Shown: positions 45,646 to 55,711, counted from the first letter of the stretch. The stretch is DNA of 64,000 nucleotides from Desulforamulus aeronauticus DSM 10349 (GCF_900142375.1 NZ_FRAR01000023.1:1-64000); one strand, 5' to 3'. The notes: generated from the letters alone by a model not told the origin. Made by a program: numbers and translations.

Positions 45646-48525
45646 TCAAGCATTGACAATCAATAACTGTGGTAATTCCCCTTTTTCCAGAGAGGCTACG
45701 GTTCTTTGACGATCCCGTTCCAACACAGGTTTTAAGAATTGACCCGTGTATGAGTCTGCTACCTGGCAAATTTCCTCCGGAGTACCGACGGCCACTAGGG
45801 TGCCTCCTTTGTCGCCGCCCTCGGGACCAAGATCAATAATATGGTCGGCGGTTTTGATAACATCCAGGTTGTGTTCGATAACCACCACGGTGCTGCCGTT
45901 ATCCACCAAGCGATGCAATACTTCCAGCAACTGGGCAATGTCAGCAGTGTGTAGTCCGGTGGTGGGCTCATCCAGAATGTAGATGGTGCCTCCGTTACTG
46001 CGGCGGCTTAGCTCGGTAGCCAGTTTCACCCGCTGGGCTTCCCCACCGGAGAGTTCCGGTGCCGGTTGGCCTAAGCGAATATAGCCCAACCCTACATCTT
46101 GTAAGGTTTTTAGCCTACGATGAATCTTGGGGATGTTGGCAAAGAAGTCCACCGCTTCATCCACTTCCATGTTTAGTACATCGGCAATACTTTTCCCTTT
46201 ATACTTAACTTCCAGAGTTTCCCGGTTATAGCGCAGGCCTTTGCAGATCTCGCAGGGCACATAAACATCCGGCAGGAAGTGCATTTCGATTTTTATAATG
46301 CCATCCCCTTGGCAGGCCTCGCAGCGGCCACCCTTCACATTAAAGCTGAAGCGTCCGGGTTTGTAACCTCGCACCTTGGCCTCGGGCATTTGGGTGAACA
46401 GTTCCCGAATGTCACCAAATACCCCGGTATAGGTGGCTGGGTTGGAGCGGGGTGTCCGACCAATGGGGGATTGGTTTACATCAATGACCTTCTCCAGATG
46501 TTCAATCCCTTGGATAGCCGTATGCTCGCCCGGCTTGTCCTTGGCCCGGTGCAGTTTATGAGCCAGGGACTTGTAGAGTATCTCATTAATGAGGGTACTT
46601 TTACCGGAGCCAGAAACCCCGGTAATGGCAACGAATTGCCCCAAAGGAATCTCCACGTTAATTCCCTTCAGGTTATTTGCCGCTGCCCCCTGAATAATTA
46701 GTTTTTGTCCTTTCCCCTCGCGATAGTTGAGAGGCACCGGAATAAACTTTTTGCCGCTTAGATACTGACCGGTGAGAGATTCCGGCACCTCCATTAATTC
46801 TTGCATGGTGCCCGCTGCCACTACTTCACCACCATGGCGGCCAGCTCTGGGACCGATATCAATCACATGATCCGCCACCCGAATGGTGTCTTCGTCGTGC
46901 TCCACCACAATCAGGGTATTGCCCAGATCACGCAAACGTTTCAAGGTGGTAATGAGTCTTTCGTTATCCCGCTGGTGCAGGCCAATGCTGGGTTCATCTA
47001 AAATGTAGAGCACACCCATCAGGCCGGAGCCAATTTGGGTGGCTAAACGAATACGCTGAGCTTCCCCCCCGGACAGGGTTCCGGCGGCACGACCTAAGGT
47101 AAGGTAATTTAAACCTACATTCACCAGGAAACCTAGACGTTCATTAATCTCTTTGAGAATCTGCCTAGCGATAAGCTGCTCCCTTGAGGTCAAGTCCAAA
47201 TTACGGAAAAAGTGTAGTGACTCCAGCACCGGTAGAGCGGTTATGTCGGAGATATCTTTCCCCCCTACCTTTACCGCCAGAGCTTCGGGCCTTAACCTAG
47301 CCCCCCGGCAACTGGGGCAAGGCTTACTGCTCATGTACTTTTCAAACTCTTCCCGCATGGATTCCGACTGGGTTTCCCGGTAGCGGCGAGAAAGGTTACC
47401 GATAATCCCCTCAAAGGGAACCTCGTACCGATGAACATGGCCGTAGCTATCGGTATAGTTAAATTTGACCTTTTCGTTGCCAGTACCGTGAAGGATTACT
47501 TTCATCTGTTTGGGTGTTAGTTCTTCCATCGGGGTATCTAGACTAAATTCGTATTTCTCAGCCAAGCCGGATAGGTAGGCCGCCGCGATACTTCCTTTAT
47601 GCCAGCCTTCAATGGCCCCTTCCCGAATGCTCTTTTTTTGATCGGGAATAATTAAATCCGGATCGAATTCGTGATTAAAGCCCAGTCCTGTGCACTCCGG
47701 GCAAGCTCCGTGAGGGTTGTTAAAGGAGAACAGCCGGGGACTAATCTCGCTAATGTTGACGCCACAATCGGTGCAGGCAAAGTTCTCGGAAAAAGTAAAC
47801 TCTTCCCCGTCTACCACCGCAGCAATGGCCACTCCTTCGCTTTGTTTCAAAGCAGTTTCCATGGAATCAGCCAGCCTCTTCTCGCTACCGGGCCGGATAA
47901 CGATACGATCCACAACAATTTCGATGGTATGCTTCTTTTTCTTATCCAACTGAGGTGGTTCGGTAACATCATAAATCTCTCCGTTCACTCGGACTCGTAC
48001 GAAACCGTTGCGCCGGATATCTTCAAAGATCTTTACATGTTCACCCTTTTTCCCCCGTATCACCGGCGCCAGCAACATAAGCTTGGTGCTTTCAGGCAGA
48101 ACCATTAGTTGATCTACCATCTGCTGCACCGTCTGCTGGGCAATGGGCTGGCCACACTTAGGGCAGTGGACTCTGCCCGCTCGGGCAAACAGCAACCTTA
48201 GATAATCGTAGATTTCCGTCACAGTACCCACGGTGGAACGAGGATTGTGGCTGGTGGTTTTCTGGTCAATAGAAATAGCCGGAGAAAGTCCCTCAATGTA
48301 GTCCACATCGGGCTTGGTCATCTGCCCCAGAAACTGTCTGGCATAGGCAGAAAGGGACTCCACATAGCGCCGCTGACCCTCGGCGTAGATGGTATCAAAG
48401 GCTAAGGAAGACTTGCCGGAACCGGACAAACCGGTAATAACCACCAACTTGTCCCGGGGAATTTCCACATCGATGTTTTTAAGGTTATGGGAACGGGCAC
48501 CTTTGATTAGGATTTTGTCTTGCAT
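45646..48525 (-). CDS. uvrA: Excinuclease ABC subunit A
   Basis: Damage-recognition ATPase of nucleotide excision repair, 959 residues with two ABC modules. First: [20 protein letters not shown] (about 31-50). Second: [18 protein letters not shown] (about 636-653). Signatures [17 protein letters not shown] and [17 protein letters not shown], Walker [12 protein letters not shown] and [11 protein letters not shown]. Zinc-binding CPKCGQ-type, CTDCG...CPECTG and CEACQGDG...CEICKG cysteine sets are present. ATG with AAGGAG. A LexA-type box was not seen immediately upstream. Confidence 0.98.
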   Translation of the reverse strand: MQDKILIKGARSHNLKNIDVEIPRDKLVVITGLSGSGKSSLAFDTIYAEGQRRYVESLSAYARQFLGQMTKPDVDYIEGLSPAISIDQKTTSHNPRSTVGTVTEIYDYLRLLFARAGRVHCPKCGQPIAQQTVQQMVDQLMVLPESTKLMLLAPVIRGKKGEHVKIFEDIRRNGFVRVRVNGEIYDVTEPPQLDKKKKHTIEIVVDRIVIRPGSEKRLADSMETALKQSEGVAIAAVVDGEEFTFSENFACTDCGVNISEISPRLFSFNNPHGACPECTGLGFNHEFDPDLIIPDQKKSIREGAIEGWHKGSIAAAYLSGLAEKYEFSLDTPMEELTPKQMKVILHGTGNEKVKFNYTDSYGHVHRYEVPFEGIIGNLSRRYRETQSESMREEFEKYMSSKPCPSCRGARLRPEALAVKVGGKDISDITALPVLESLHFFRNLDLTSREQLIARQILKEINERLGFLVNVGLNYLTLGRAAGTLSGGEAQRIRLATQIGSGLMGVLYILDEPSIGLHQRDNERLITTLKRLRDLGNTLIVVEHDEDTIRVADHVIDIGPRAGRHGGEVVAAGTMQELMEVPESLTGQYLSGKKFIPVPLNYREGKGQKLIIQGAAANNLKGINVEIPLGQFVAITGVSGSGKSTLINEILYKSLAHKLHRAKDKPGEHTAIQGIEHLEKVIDVNQSPIGRTPRSNPATYTGVFGDIRELFTQMPEAKVRGYKPGRFSFNVKGGRCEACQGDGIIKIEMHFLPDVYVPCEICKGLRYNRETLEVKYKGKSIADVLNMEVDEAVDFFANIPKIHRRLKTLQDVGLGYIRLGQPAPELSGGEAQRVKLATELSRRSNGGTIYILDEPTTGLHTADIAQLLEVLHRLVDNGSTVVVIEHNLDVIKTADHIIDLGPEGGDKGGTLVAVGTPEEICQVADSYTGQFLKPVLERDRQRTVASLEKGELPQLLIVNA

Positions 48526-48916
48526 CGTAGTTACTCCTTATTTAGTTGCCGTAGGCCGTAAGCCATGGGCCTTAGACTTTTGAGTTTTGTCTTATGTTTT
48601 TAGGGACAATTCAATATTACTATACTTGATACGCAAGGAAAAAACAACGCTTAACAGAACATTTGTACGATATTTGTAAGATTTACCATGACCCCGGGTG
48701 CCAAGGGGACGGTTCTTTTGACACCTTTCAAGCAAACAGTTAGCCCCATAGTTCCGCACCGGAAGGTATTCCGCCGCGGTCCCGTTTGCGCTGATCAACG
48801 CCGCCGAACGCGCTACTTCGCTTATGGAATTGCCAGTCCACCTTCTTACTTGTAGTTTTTCAACAAACTGAAGCACCCTTTGGGGTGCTTCGTGGCTAGC
48901 GACTGACGGCTAGGTC
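48526..48916. repeat. 391-bp uvrB-uvrA spacer with palindromic intergenic repeats
   Basis: No credible gene. At 48697-48725 lies GGTGCCAAGGGGACGG...TTTTGACACC, a short inverted-end element of the GGGGACGGTTCTTTTG kind that recurs in clostridial intergenic DNA. At 48870-48891 GAAGCACCC-4-GGGTGCTTC is a 9-bp hairpin 26 bp after uvrB and may end its transcript, though only a weak T-run follows. Near 48545-48570 GCCGTA/GCCATGGGCC words recall the repeat near 34200. A promoter for uvrA probably lies here. Confidence 0.5.
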
Positions 48917-50944
48917 TTAATACTCCACTTCCGGTATCGCCGGCTTAATATCCTTCTCTCCCCTAAGTTGTAGCCTTAGTTCTATCATGGCATCCCTAAG
49001 CTGGGCAGCTCGTTCGAATTCCAGGTGTTTGGCGGATTCTTTCATTTCTTTTTCCAGCTTAGCCAGCATCTTTTTGATGTCGGTTTTAGTCATTTTGCCC
49101 GCTTTGGATTGCGCTACATAGGGAGCTTTTTCCTCGGCGGCCCGGGTGGCTTCGATAACATCCCGTACAGCCTTGCGGATTGTTTCGGGGGTGATGTTGT
49201 GAACACGATTGTACTCCGTTTGAATCTTGCGCCGGCGGTCGGTCTCACCAATGGCCTTCTTCATGGAGTCGGTCATTTTGTCAGCATACATAATCACCCG
49301 GCCTTCCGAGTTTCGGGCAGCCCGGCCGATGGTCTGAATGAGGGAACGTTCGGAGCGAAGGTAGCCTTCTTTATCTGCATCCAGAATGGTTACCAGGCTT
49401 ACTTCCGGCAGATCCAGACCCTCCCGCAGCAGGTTAATACCCACCAGTACATCGAAGGTGCCCAGTCGGAGGTCCCGCAGGATCTCCATACGTTCAATGG
49501 TTCCAATATCCGAGTGTAGGTAACGGACCCGTACACCGTTTTCTTTAAAGTAATCGGTTAAGTCTTCCGCCATCTTCTTCGTGAGGGTGGTCACCAACAC
49601 CCGTTCGTCCCGCTCCACGGTATGGCGAATCTCACCCAGCAGATCGTCAATTTGTCCTTTGGTTGGCCGTACTGTGATTTTAGGATCAATGAGGCCGGTG
49701 GGGCGGATAATCTGCTCTACCACCTGCTGTTGGTGCTTAAACTCATAATTGCCAGGAGTAGCCGAAACATAAACGATTTGATTGACCTTCTCCTCAAATT
49801 CCTGAAATTTGAGGGGACGGTTATCCAAAGCAGAGGGTAAGCGGAAGCCGAATTCCACCAGGTTGGTCTTACGGGCGCGGTCCCCTTCGTACATCCCGCC
49901 AATTTGCGGCACTGCCACATGGGACTCGTCAATGATTAACAGCCAATCCTCGGGAAAAAAGTCCAGCAGAGTAAAGGGTGCTTCGCCGGGAGCACGACCG
50001 GTTAAATGTCGGGAATAATTTTCGATGCCGGAGCAAAAACCTATTTCTGACATCATTTCCAGATCGTAGCGGGTGCGCTGCTCCAACCGCTGAGCCTCCA
50101 GTAGTTTTTCGGCATCCCGCAGTTCTTTGAGCCGTTTTTCCAGTTCCTCTTCAATCGTCACCATAGCTCGCTTCATACTATCTTCATCCGTCACAAAGTG
50201 GCTGGCGGGAAAAACCGCAATATGCTGCCGCTGGCCCATGATTTCACCGGTAAGCACGTCCACTTCCAGCAGCCGCTCCACTTCATCGCCAAACATCTCA
50301 ACCCGCAACGCCCTTTCACTGGCGTTGGCCGGGAAGATTTCAATCACGTCTCCCCGCACGCGGAATTTGCCCCGGGTAAAATTGATGTCGTTCCGTTCGT
50401 ATTGAATATCCACCAGTTTGCGCAAAATGGCCTCACGATCGTAGGTGCCGCCTACCCGCAGGGATAAAAGCAAGCTGCGGTATCTTTCCGGGTTACCTAA
50501 GCCGTAGATACAGGAAACACTGGCCACGATAATCACATCCCGCCGCTCAAACAGAGCGGTGGTGGCGGAGTGGCGCAGTTTATCGATTTCATCGTTGAGG
50601 GAGGAATCCTTTTCAATATAGGTATCAGTATGCGGTATATAAGCCTCGGGTTGGTAGTAATCGAAATAACTAACGAAATATTCCACCGAGTTTTCCGGGA
50701 AAAATTCTTTCATCTCGCTGCACAGTTGGGCTGCCAACGTTTTATTCGGTGCCAAGATAAGGGTAGGTCGCTGCTCCTGCTGTATGATATTGGCCATGGT
50801 AAAGGTCTTACCGGTACCGGTGGCCCCTAGCAGTACCTGGTGCTTTAACCCCTGTTGCAGTCCCTGAACAAGTTGCTCAATAGCTCTGGGCTGATCCCCT
50901 CTGGGCTTAAATTCGGATTTTAGATTAAATTCCAAGTTTATCAC
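48917..50944 (-). CDS. uvrB: Excinuclease ABC subunit B
   Basis: Helicase-like damage-verification subunit of nucleotide excision repair, 675 residues. Motif [14 protein letters not shown] (about 40-52), the DNA-gripping beta-hairpin [20 protein letters not shown], helicase motifs IIDESH and VSATP, motif [11 protein letters not shown], and the C-terminal UVR/coiled-coil domain ([20 protein letters not shown]) that contacts UvrC. GTG start at 50942-50944. Upstream of uvrA on the same strand, separated by 391 bp. Confidence 0.98.
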   Translation of the reverse strand: MINLEFNLKSEFKPRGDQPRAIEQLVQGLQQGLKHQVLLGATGTGKTFTMANIIQQEQRPTLILAPNKTLAAQLCSEMKEFFPENSVEYFVSYFDYYQPEAYIPHTDTYIEKDSSLNDEIDKLRHSATTALFERRDVIIVASVSCIYGLGNPERYRSLLLSLRVGGTYDREAILRKLVDIQYERNDINFTRGKFRVRGDVIEIFPANASERALRVEMFGDEVERLLEVDVLTGEIMGQRQHIAVFPASHFVTDEDSMKRAMVTIEEELEKRLKELRDAEKLLEAQRLEQRTRYDLEMMSEIGFCSGIENYSRHLTGRAPGEAPFTLLDFFPEDWLLIIDESHVAVPQIGGMYEGDRARKTNLVEFGFRLPSALDNRPLKFQEFEEKVNQIVYVSATPGNYEFKHQQQVVEQIIRPTGLIDPKITVRPTKGQIDDLLGEIRHTVERDERVLVTTLTKKMAEDLTDYFKENGVRVRYLHSDIGTIERMEILRDLRLGTFDVLVGINLLREGLDLPEVSLVTILDADKEGYLRSERSLIQTIGRAARNSEGRVIMYADKMTDSMKKAIGETDRRRKIQTEYNRVHNITPETIRKAVRDVIEATRAAEEKAPYVAQSKAGKMTKTDIKKMLAKLEKEMKESAKHLEFERAAQLRDAMIELRLQLRGEKDIKPAIPEVEY

Positions 50945-51070
50945 CCGCTTTCTGTCATCCTTATTATTATAACATTCTGGTCAAGATAAGAAACCTGCCA
51001 GAAAATCCAGTTTTTATTAAAAAGGATGAACAAAACCCGCAAAAGCCTTCTTTAAGATTACCCCACCCTG

Positions 51071-51084
51071 CAAACAAACGTTTG
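51071..51084. promoter_or_regulatory. Palindrome resembling a LexA/DinR box between uvrB and divergent gene
   Basis: CAAACAAACGTTTG is a CAAAC-N4-GTTTG arrangement, a symmetric two-base variant of the Firmicutes SOS box CGAACN4GTTCG. It is part of a longer AAACAAACGTTTGTTT palindrome followed by T residues, so a weak terminator is the alternative. It lies 127 bp upstream of uvrB and 93 bp upstream of the coiled-coil gene. Confidence 0.35.
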
Positions 51085-51121
51085 TTTTTTTATTAAAGCT
51101 TCATTATATTGGTAAATTTTA

Positions 51122-51130
51122 TGCTATAAT
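51122..51130 (+). promoter_or_regulatory. Extended -10 promoter for the coiled-coil gene
   Basis: TGCTATAAT matches an extended -10 element exactly (TGnTATAAT). No good -35 lies 17 bases upstream, as is usual for extended -10 promoters. The 47-base leader ends with AAAGGAGG and ATG at 51177. Confidence 0.65.
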
Positions 51131-51176
51131 GGGGTAACAATATTGTCCCTCCAGTAGTTGTAAAGGAGGATAATGA

Positions 51177-51614
51177 ATGAGCGAGGAACGTTTGGAGCGC
51201 CTGGAAAACATGGTGGGTGACCTGATTCGGATTGTCGGCCATACCAATTCTCTTTTGGAAGAAGTAAATACTCGGGTCATTCGTCTGGAAGAAAAGGTTG
51301 ATCATTTGGAAGTTAGCATGGGGAATCTTGAGTTACGGATGGATCGGCTGGAGTCCCGCGTGGATCAGCTGGAGTCTCGGATGGACCAGTTGGAATCCAA
51401 TATGGATCAGTTGGGGTCTCGCACGGATCAATTGGAATCCCGCATGGATCAGCTGGAAGCACGATTAAATCACTTAGCAGCAGACTTAGACTCCTTGCGG
51501 AAAGAAGGGAATAATCGTTTTCCGGAGGTGGACGCTCGGCTAGATTTTATCTATGAAAAATTAATGGAACATGAGCAAAAATTATATCACTTGAAAAAGA
51601 CTGCTGTCCGTTAG
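51177..51614 (+). CDS. Coiled-coil protein with tandem heptad repeats
   Basis: 145 residues, almost entirely coiled coil. A core of about seven heptads (MDRLESR, VDQLESR, MDQLESN, MDQLGSR, TDQLESR, MDQLEAR) spans about residues 50-100 and is encoded by imperfect 21-bp tandem repeats. Related DUF-type LapB/XylR-less heptad proteins occur in spore-formers with unknown function. ATG start with AAAGGAGG. Ends with a 4-bp overlap against the convergent glycosylase gene. No membrane segment or known domain seen. Confidence 0.8.
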   Translation: MSEERLERLENMVGDLIRIVGHTNSLLEEVNTRVIRLEEKVDHLEVSMGNLELRMDRLESRVDQLESRMDQLESNMDQLGSRTDQLESRMDQLEARLNHLAADLDSLRKEGNNRFPEVDARLDFIYEKLMEHEQKLYHLKKTAVR

Positions 51615-52171
51615 GGCAGCAGTCTTTGATATTCCTCTTGAATCATCTGAAAGTCTTCCCAGACCGGTCGTCTTTTAGTAGGGTCCCGCAGCACCGCTGC
51701 CGGGTGATAGGTGGGCATAATTTTAATACCGCTCCGGCTCTCCAGCCACTGCCCACGCATTTTGGTAATGCGCGCTTCGGAACTAATTAGGTTCTGCAGT
51801 GCGGTGCTGCCCAGCAGTACAATAATACCCGGATTTACCAGCTCAATCTGACGATATAAATAGGGCAGGCAGGCCACGGCTTCTGTACGGCTGGGTACCC
51901 GGTTATTGGGGGGACGGCATTTCACAATGTTGGCAATATAAACATCCTCTCTGGTCAGATAAATGGCTGCCAAAATCCGATCCAAAAGTTGACCGGCCCG
52001 CCCGACAAAAGGAATCCCCTGCTCATCCTCGTCTTTACCAGGCCCCTCGCCGATCATCATTAATTTGGCCTGGGGATTTCCCACCCCGAACACCAACTTA
52101 TTTCTACCCTCCGCCAAACCACACCGGGTGCACTGCCGCATATCCGAAGCCAATTGCTCTAAACTCATCAT
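51611..52171 (-). CDS. Type-4 uracil-DNA glycosylase (Fe-S cluster UDG)
   Basis: 186-residue base-excision-repair enzyme. Four cluster cysteines are visible: CTRC (about 15 and 18), [11 protein letters not shown] and ACLPYL. Catalytic motif A is [20 protein letters not shown] and motif [11 protein letters not shown]. It removes uracil from DNA. Start ATG-ATG with GGAGG upstream. Placed near uvrB but on the opposite side of the coiled-coil gene; divergent from the DUF3243 gene. Confidence 0.93.
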   Translation of the reverse strand: MMSLEQLASDMRQCTRCGLAEGRNKLVFGVGNPQAKLMMIGEGPGKDEDEQGIPFVGRAGQLLDRILAAIYLTREDVYIANIVKCRPPNNRVPSRTEAVACLPYLYRQIELVNPGIIVLLGSTALQNLISSEARITKMRGQWLESRSGIKIMPTYHPAAVLRDPTKRRPVWEDFQMIQEEYQRLLP

Positions 52172-52307
52172 TCAAACCTCCTGCCATAATGATAGAACAA
52201 AGCCCCTGCTGTGGCAACCGACATGTATAAAAACTAGCTCTCCTGCCAAACTATAGATGAAATTAATGGTTGATCTGCCACTAGAACCATAAGGAGGAAA
52301 AATAGCT

Positions 52308-52571
52308 ATGCTGGATCTAAGTAAAGCTAACACAAGTTGGGACAATTGGAAGAAGTATCTGAGCCAGGCTATGGAGTTTGCCGAGGAATTAGGGATTTCC
52401 AGGGAGAAAGTTCAGGGTTATGCCATGACTGCCGGTGCCATTCTGGCCGACAATGTACAGCCTGCAAATCCTGAGCAAAAGGTTCTTAAAGAGCTGTGGG
52501 ATGTCGCCGATCGGGAAGAACAAGAAGTTATTGCCCGGCTGATGACCAAACTGGCCAGCCGTTCCCGTTAA
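52308..52571 (+). CDS. DUF3243-family small protein
   Basis: 87 residues closely matching the plan of Bacillus YmfJ (DUF3243): SWDNWKKYLSQAMEFAEELG, then AILADNVQPANPEQKVLKEL and WDVADREEQEVIARLMTKL. The function is unknown; helical, soluble, conserved in spore-formers. ATG start with AAGGAGG. Followed by the strong terminator at 52580-52612. Confidence 0.85.
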   Translation: MLDLSKANTSWDNWKKYLSQAMEFAEELGISREKVQGYAMTAGAILADNVQPANPEQKVLKELWDVADREEQEVIARLMTKLASRSR

Positions 52572-52579
52572 AATTAGTA

Positions 52580-52612
52580 GACCACGTGGTGAAAAACTCC
52601 ACGTGGTCTTTT
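52580..52612 (+). terminator. Intrinsic terminator of the DUF3243 gene
   Basis: GACCACGTGG (52580-52589) pairs with CCACGTGGTC (52599-52608) around a 9-base loop and is followed by TTTTGCTTT. It lies 8 bp after the DUF3243 stop; it also faces the end of the convergent CooT-like gene. Confidence 0.88.
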
Positions 52613-52623
52613 GCTTTACGGGT

Positions 52624-52818
52624 CTAGTCCTCTAGCTTTTCCAGATAAATTTTGTGATCCACCAAGGACAACTCCTGAATCCGTGCCTTGATATGCTTCC
52701 GGTGACCAAAGATATCTTCTAGCAACAACCCATCCCCCACCGGAATTATCCTATCTACATTTTCCAGTATCAACTCTTCCTGCTGCCCGCTGCGAATATA
52801 GGCATTTGCTTCACACAT
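52624..52818 (-). CDS. CooT-family nickel-binding small protein
   Basis: 64 residues starting MCEANAY, the CooT hallmark in which Cys2 binds nickel, then ELILENVDRIIPVGDGLLLE and a conserved IFGHRKHIKARIQELSLVDHK end. CooT in Rhodospirillum supports nickel insertion into carbon monoxide dehydrogenase; homologues are common in anaerobes with CODH or hydrogenase. ATG at 52816-52818 with AGGAAGG 8 bases before; a GTG three codons earlier is less likely because it would bury the cysteine. No CODH gene is in this window. Confidence 0.82.
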   Translation of the reverse strand: MCEANAYIRSGQQEELILENVDRIIPVGDGLLLEDIFGHRKHIKARIQELSLVDHKIYLEKLED

Positions 52819-52860
52819 ATTGTTCACCTTCCTGTCAACGTTTCTACTACCCCTTACTAA

Positions 52861-52943
52861 TTCAATGAGCGCTTGCGCGAATTGTGCGCCAAAATGCGAG
52901 CGCTTTAGCGCCTACACTGTGCATTTTGTGTGCATCGCGCCGC
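52861..52943. repeat. GC-rich palindromic repeat, longer copy
   Basis: Begins TTCAATGAGCGCTTGCGC and ends ATTTTGTGTGCATCGCGCCGC, with about 40 bases of further GCGC-rich inverted words between (GTGCGCC, GAGCGCTTTAGCGCC). A shorter copy with the same two ends lies at 55581-55620. Markedly GC-richer than the surroundings, intergenic both times, so probably a REP-like element. Confidence 0.75.
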
Positions 52944-52955
52944 AAGCTTTTTGTC

Positions 52956-52975
52956 AAACGCCCTTAAGGGCGTTT
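52956..52975. other. Perfect 20-bp palindrome at the end of the MinJ-like gene
   Basis: AAACGCCCTTAAGGGCGTTT reads the same on both strands and overlaps the stop codon of the 52964 gene. It forms a strong hairpin but no T-run follows on either strand, so it is at best a weak terminator or an mRNA 3'-end protector. Confidence 0.7.
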
Positions 52976-54274
52976 GCATAAACGGTTGAGCCAGCGACTA
53001 ATGGGGCCTTGGGTGGATAGTTCCATATAGTTCCCTTCATTTCCTTCTGGCACAGGCAACAACCCCAACATTTGTTTATCTAAAAACTCTACACCCTCGC
53101 GAATAAGCAGCTTTTCCCTTTGAGAGTAATAGGTTATTTGCAGACCCTGGTAAACCCCCAAGGCAAATTCCAAGCCCTGGCGGCTATCCACCGACATACC
53201 ATTCACTTCTACAATAATATCCCCGGAACGAATACCGGCCTGCCAAGCGGGGTAGCCGGGAATAACATCCAACACTTTTACACCCTGGGGACTAGCCTGG
53301 TAAATGGGATTACTAAGTTCCATCCTTTTCCCCAGATGGATTACCAGTTCGTGACCCAGGGGAGCAAACAATGCCGCCACAAAGCCAATCGCAGGTGTCC
53401 GATCCGCTAACACAGCCAAGGCCAACAACGCCAAACTATATAAGCCTAGGATAACAGAGGAAATTCTCGCCTTTTGCACCGGTGTCCGGGCGGCCGCCAG
53501 ATCACCATAGCCCAGGCCAGCAATCACCGGCATGAGAGAATAAATAATATGCTCAAACTTACCTAAGTTTTCCCGAAGTAACGGCCACCAATCCCCGGGT
53601 ACAATAAATAAAATATCCTGGGTATTAAAGCTACTTTTTCCTTGGCGAACTAACTCCAGCCAATCAGACATGCTGATCAAACCACTGGGTCCATTGGTAT
53701 GCCCCACCACTACCAAGGCAGCCATGGGTATGGGCCAAAACTTCTGCAGAGCAAAGCCACCCACCACTTTTCCCTCGCTATTTTTAAAGTAGGTAGGTAC
53801 CGCCCCCAGGTGTCCGCTGACTAAAATCAAAAAGGCCTCCACCATATGTAAAATCGCCACTAGGCCCAATATTTGCGGTACCCGGATATCCGGCCAGCCA
53901 AACAACAGTGAACTTAAGGCCAAGATACCTCCAGCGTAGGCAAAGCACATAAATCTTACATCAATCAACATTAGTAAGATGGCTAAAGGCCACAGATAGA
54001 TTAGACCGGAACCAGAAAGACTTAGTCCGACAAAAATCATCAAATAACTGGCCAATATTCCACCCAGGAGCCCCAGCACAACGCTTATAAGAACATCCCG
54101 CCAAATTCCCTTGGGCTTAAGACCAAAAAATCTCTCCTTTGCCTTGCCGATACGGTAATACTGCAAAGCAACAATGGCCACCACTAGTAAAAAAAGATTA
54201 CTGAGATCGGTTTCTGTAAACACCGTTGCCAAGGTTTCCGCCAACAACGGTGTAATATCAGCAAAGGGAAACAT
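52964..54274 (-). CDS. MinJ-like polytopic membrane protein with C-terminal PDZ domain
   Basis: 436 residues with about eight hydrophobic segments in the first 330 residues and a PDZ domain at about 325-400 (GVKVLDVIPGYPAWQAGIRS, GDIIVEVNGMSV). In Bacillus subtilis MinJ (397 residues, transmembrane plus PDZ) bridges MinCD to DivIVA and lies near ctpB and ftsEX, the same company as here. The call rests on layout and neighbourhood; no diagnostic MinJ motif was recognised. ATG start with GGGTGGG. It lies 49 bp after the protease gene. Confidence 0.7.
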   Translation of the reverse strand: MFPFADITPLLAETLATVFTETDLSNLFLLVVAIVALQYYRIGKAKERFFGLKPKGIWRDVLISVVLGLLGGILASYLMIFVGLSLSGSGLIYLWPLAILLMLIDVRFMCFAYAGGILALSSLLFGWPDIRVPQILGLVAILHMVEAFLILVSGHLGAVPTYFKNSEGKVVGGFALQKFWPIPMAALVVVGHTNGPSGLISMSDWLELVRQGKSSFNTQDILFIVPGDWWPLLRENLGKFEHIIYSLMPVIAGLGYGDLAAARTPVQKARISSVILGLYSLALLALAVLADRTPAIGFVAALFAPLGHELVIHLGKRMELSNPIYQASPQGVKVLDVIPGYPAWQAGIRSGDIIVEVNGMSVDSRQGLEFALGVYQGLQITYYSQREKLLIREGVEFLDKQMLGLLPVPEGNEGNYMELSTQGPISRWLNRLCKRP

Positions 54275-54322
54275 GCGAAAACACCCACCCTATGGATAAC
54301 GAAATAGACAATCGTTATTGTT

Positions 54323-55474
54323 CTACTTATGAATTTTCTCCCGGATCAAAGCAATTGCCTTATCAAGTTGCGGATCTTCTTTGGCATCGGGGGCTTGTTC
54401 AATTACGATATCCGGGGTAATACCCTTCTTATGAATATCATTTTTGTTAGGGGTTAGATATCTGGCAGTGGTCAGCTTAAGCCCCGCACCGTTATCCAGC
54501 GGGAAGACCGTTTGCACCACACCCTTGCCAAAGGTCCGGGTGCCCACCAGAGTACCCACTTTGGCATCCTTCACCGCCCCAGCCAAAATTTCAGCCGCAC
54601 TGGCACTCCCTTTGTTCACCAACAACACCAGAGGCAGGTTCAAATGATCCGGTTCCGCATAGAAGGTATGGTCCCGGCCAATACGGTAGTCAATGTGGAC
54701 AATGGGTCCTTTGTTCAGGAATTGATCAGCAATCATGATCGCCGAGTTCAGTTCTCCACCAGGATTATCTCTAAGATCTAGGATCAGACCTTCCAGGCCC
54801 TCCTGGCGTAGTTCCTCCAGCGTCTTTACCAGCTCATTGCCGGTGTTTTCGGTAAACTGGCTGATTATAATATAGCCAATATTATTTTCATTGGACAGCA
54901 TCTCCCCCTCTACAGTGGGGACACTAATTTCTTTCCGTACCAGCTCTTTGGGGAAGGGATCCTTCACGCCCTCTCGAGAAATGGTTAGCGTGACGGTGGA
55001 ACCCACTGGTCCCCGCATGAGATTAACAGCCGTGTCTGTGTCCATATCCTTGGTTTTCTGGTCGCCAATGGCAATAATAACATCCCCCTCTTTAATGCCA
55101 GCTTCGGCAGCCGGGGTATTGGCAAAGGGTTTCACGACGGTTAAATAGTGATCCTTCACACCTACCAATACGCCAATACCACCAAAGGAGCCGCGAATTT
55201 GTTCCTGCAGGGAGGAGTAGGTTGTTTTATCCAAATAAACGGAGTAAGGGTCATCTAAGGATTCCACCGCCCCTTTAATGGCTCCCTCCACCAGCTTTTC
55301 TGGAGCTGTCTCAAACAGATACTGACTTTTAACCAGGGTAACCACCTTAACTAAATTTCCCAGGCCCTTGTAGTTCCCTGCCACCGTCACACCAAGCAAC
55401 AGCACAACAACAAACAACACCGAGACCAGAACAACAGCCATTCTACCCCAGAAGGCCCATGAATTTCGTCTCAC
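54323..55474 (-). CDS. S41-family carboxyl-terminal processing protease (CtpA/CtpB)
   Basis: 383 residues: signal anchor (about 8-30), PDZ (about 90-180, with EAGIKEGDVIIAIGD) and tail-specific protease domain with the catalytic serine in NKGSASAAEILAGA and lysine in GTRTFGKGVVQT. In Bacillus CtpB cleaves SpoIVFA to trigger sigma-K. The GTG at 55472-55474 with an AGGTG site is chosen: a TATAAT -10 at 55510-55515 would start the mRNA inside the longer frame that begins at 55507. Part of the ftsEX-M23-Ctp-MinJ group. Confidence 0.92.
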   Translation of the reverse strand: MRRNSWAFWGRMAVVLVSVLFVVVLLLGVTVAGNYKGLGNLVKVVTLVKSQYLFETAPEKLVEGAIKGAVESLDDPYSVYLDKTTYSSLQEQIRGSFGGIGVLVGVKDHYLTVVKPFANTPAAEAGIKEGDVIIAIGDQKTKDMDTDTAVNLMRGPVGSTVTLTISREGVKDPFPKELVRKEISVPTVEGEMLSNENNIGYIIISQFTENTGNELVKTLEELRQEGLEGLILDLRDNPGGELNSAIMIADQFLNKGPIVHIDYRIGRDHTFYAEPDHLNLPLVLLVNKGSASAAEILAGAVKDAKVGTLVGTRTFGKGVVQTVFPLDNGAGLKLTTARYLTPNKNDIHKKGITPDIVIEQAPDAKEDPQLDKAIALIREKIHK

Positions 55475-55509
55475 AATAACACCTGCCCACTCTTTTTCGT
55501 TACACATGT

Positions 55510-55515
55510 ATTATA
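55510..55515 (-). promoter_or_regulatory. Promoter -10 of the S41 protease gene
   Basis: On the minus strand TATAAT is exact, in the context TAGTATAATACATG. A plausible but weak -35 (TTGTAA, 20-base spacing) lies upstream. It places the transcript start about 30 bases before the GTG start of the protease. Confidence 0.55.
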
Positions 55516-55580
55516 CTACAAAACAACGTTAGAAATTACAAACACTTTTCCAATTATTGGCTTATGCCTTGGGGTAATCA

Positions 55581-55620
55581 TTCAATGAGCGCTTGCGCAT
55601 TTTGTGTGCATCGCGCCGCG
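55581..55620. repeat. GC-rich palindromic repeat, short copy
   Basis: TTCAATGAGCGCTTGCGC followed directly by ATTTTGTGTGCATCGCGCCGC. The same two blocks flank extra sequence at 52861-52943. It lies between the protease promoter and the terminator of the first M23 gene, and is missing from the second copy of the tandem duplication, so it was gained or lost after duplication. Confidence 0.75.
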
Positions 55621-55628
55621 GCGTTTAA

Positions 55629-55656
55629 ATAAAAAGCCGGAGGTTTCCCGGCTTTA
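55629..55656 (-). terminator. Terminator of first M23 gene
   Basis: AAAGCCGG-7-CCGGCTTT followed by TTATTT on the minus strand, about 55 bp after the M23 stop. Duplicated at 56989-57016. Confidence 0.88.
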
Positions 55657-55711
55657 CTTTACACTTTCAAATATAGGAATCCTATTGATGAAAGTATACA
55701 AAAGCTAGGCT

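Noticed and set aside
48592-48876. 94-codon minus-strand frame between uvrB and uvrA
   Set aside because: It runs across a palindromic repeat, has no convincing ribosome site and its residues resemble no protein; treated as chance.
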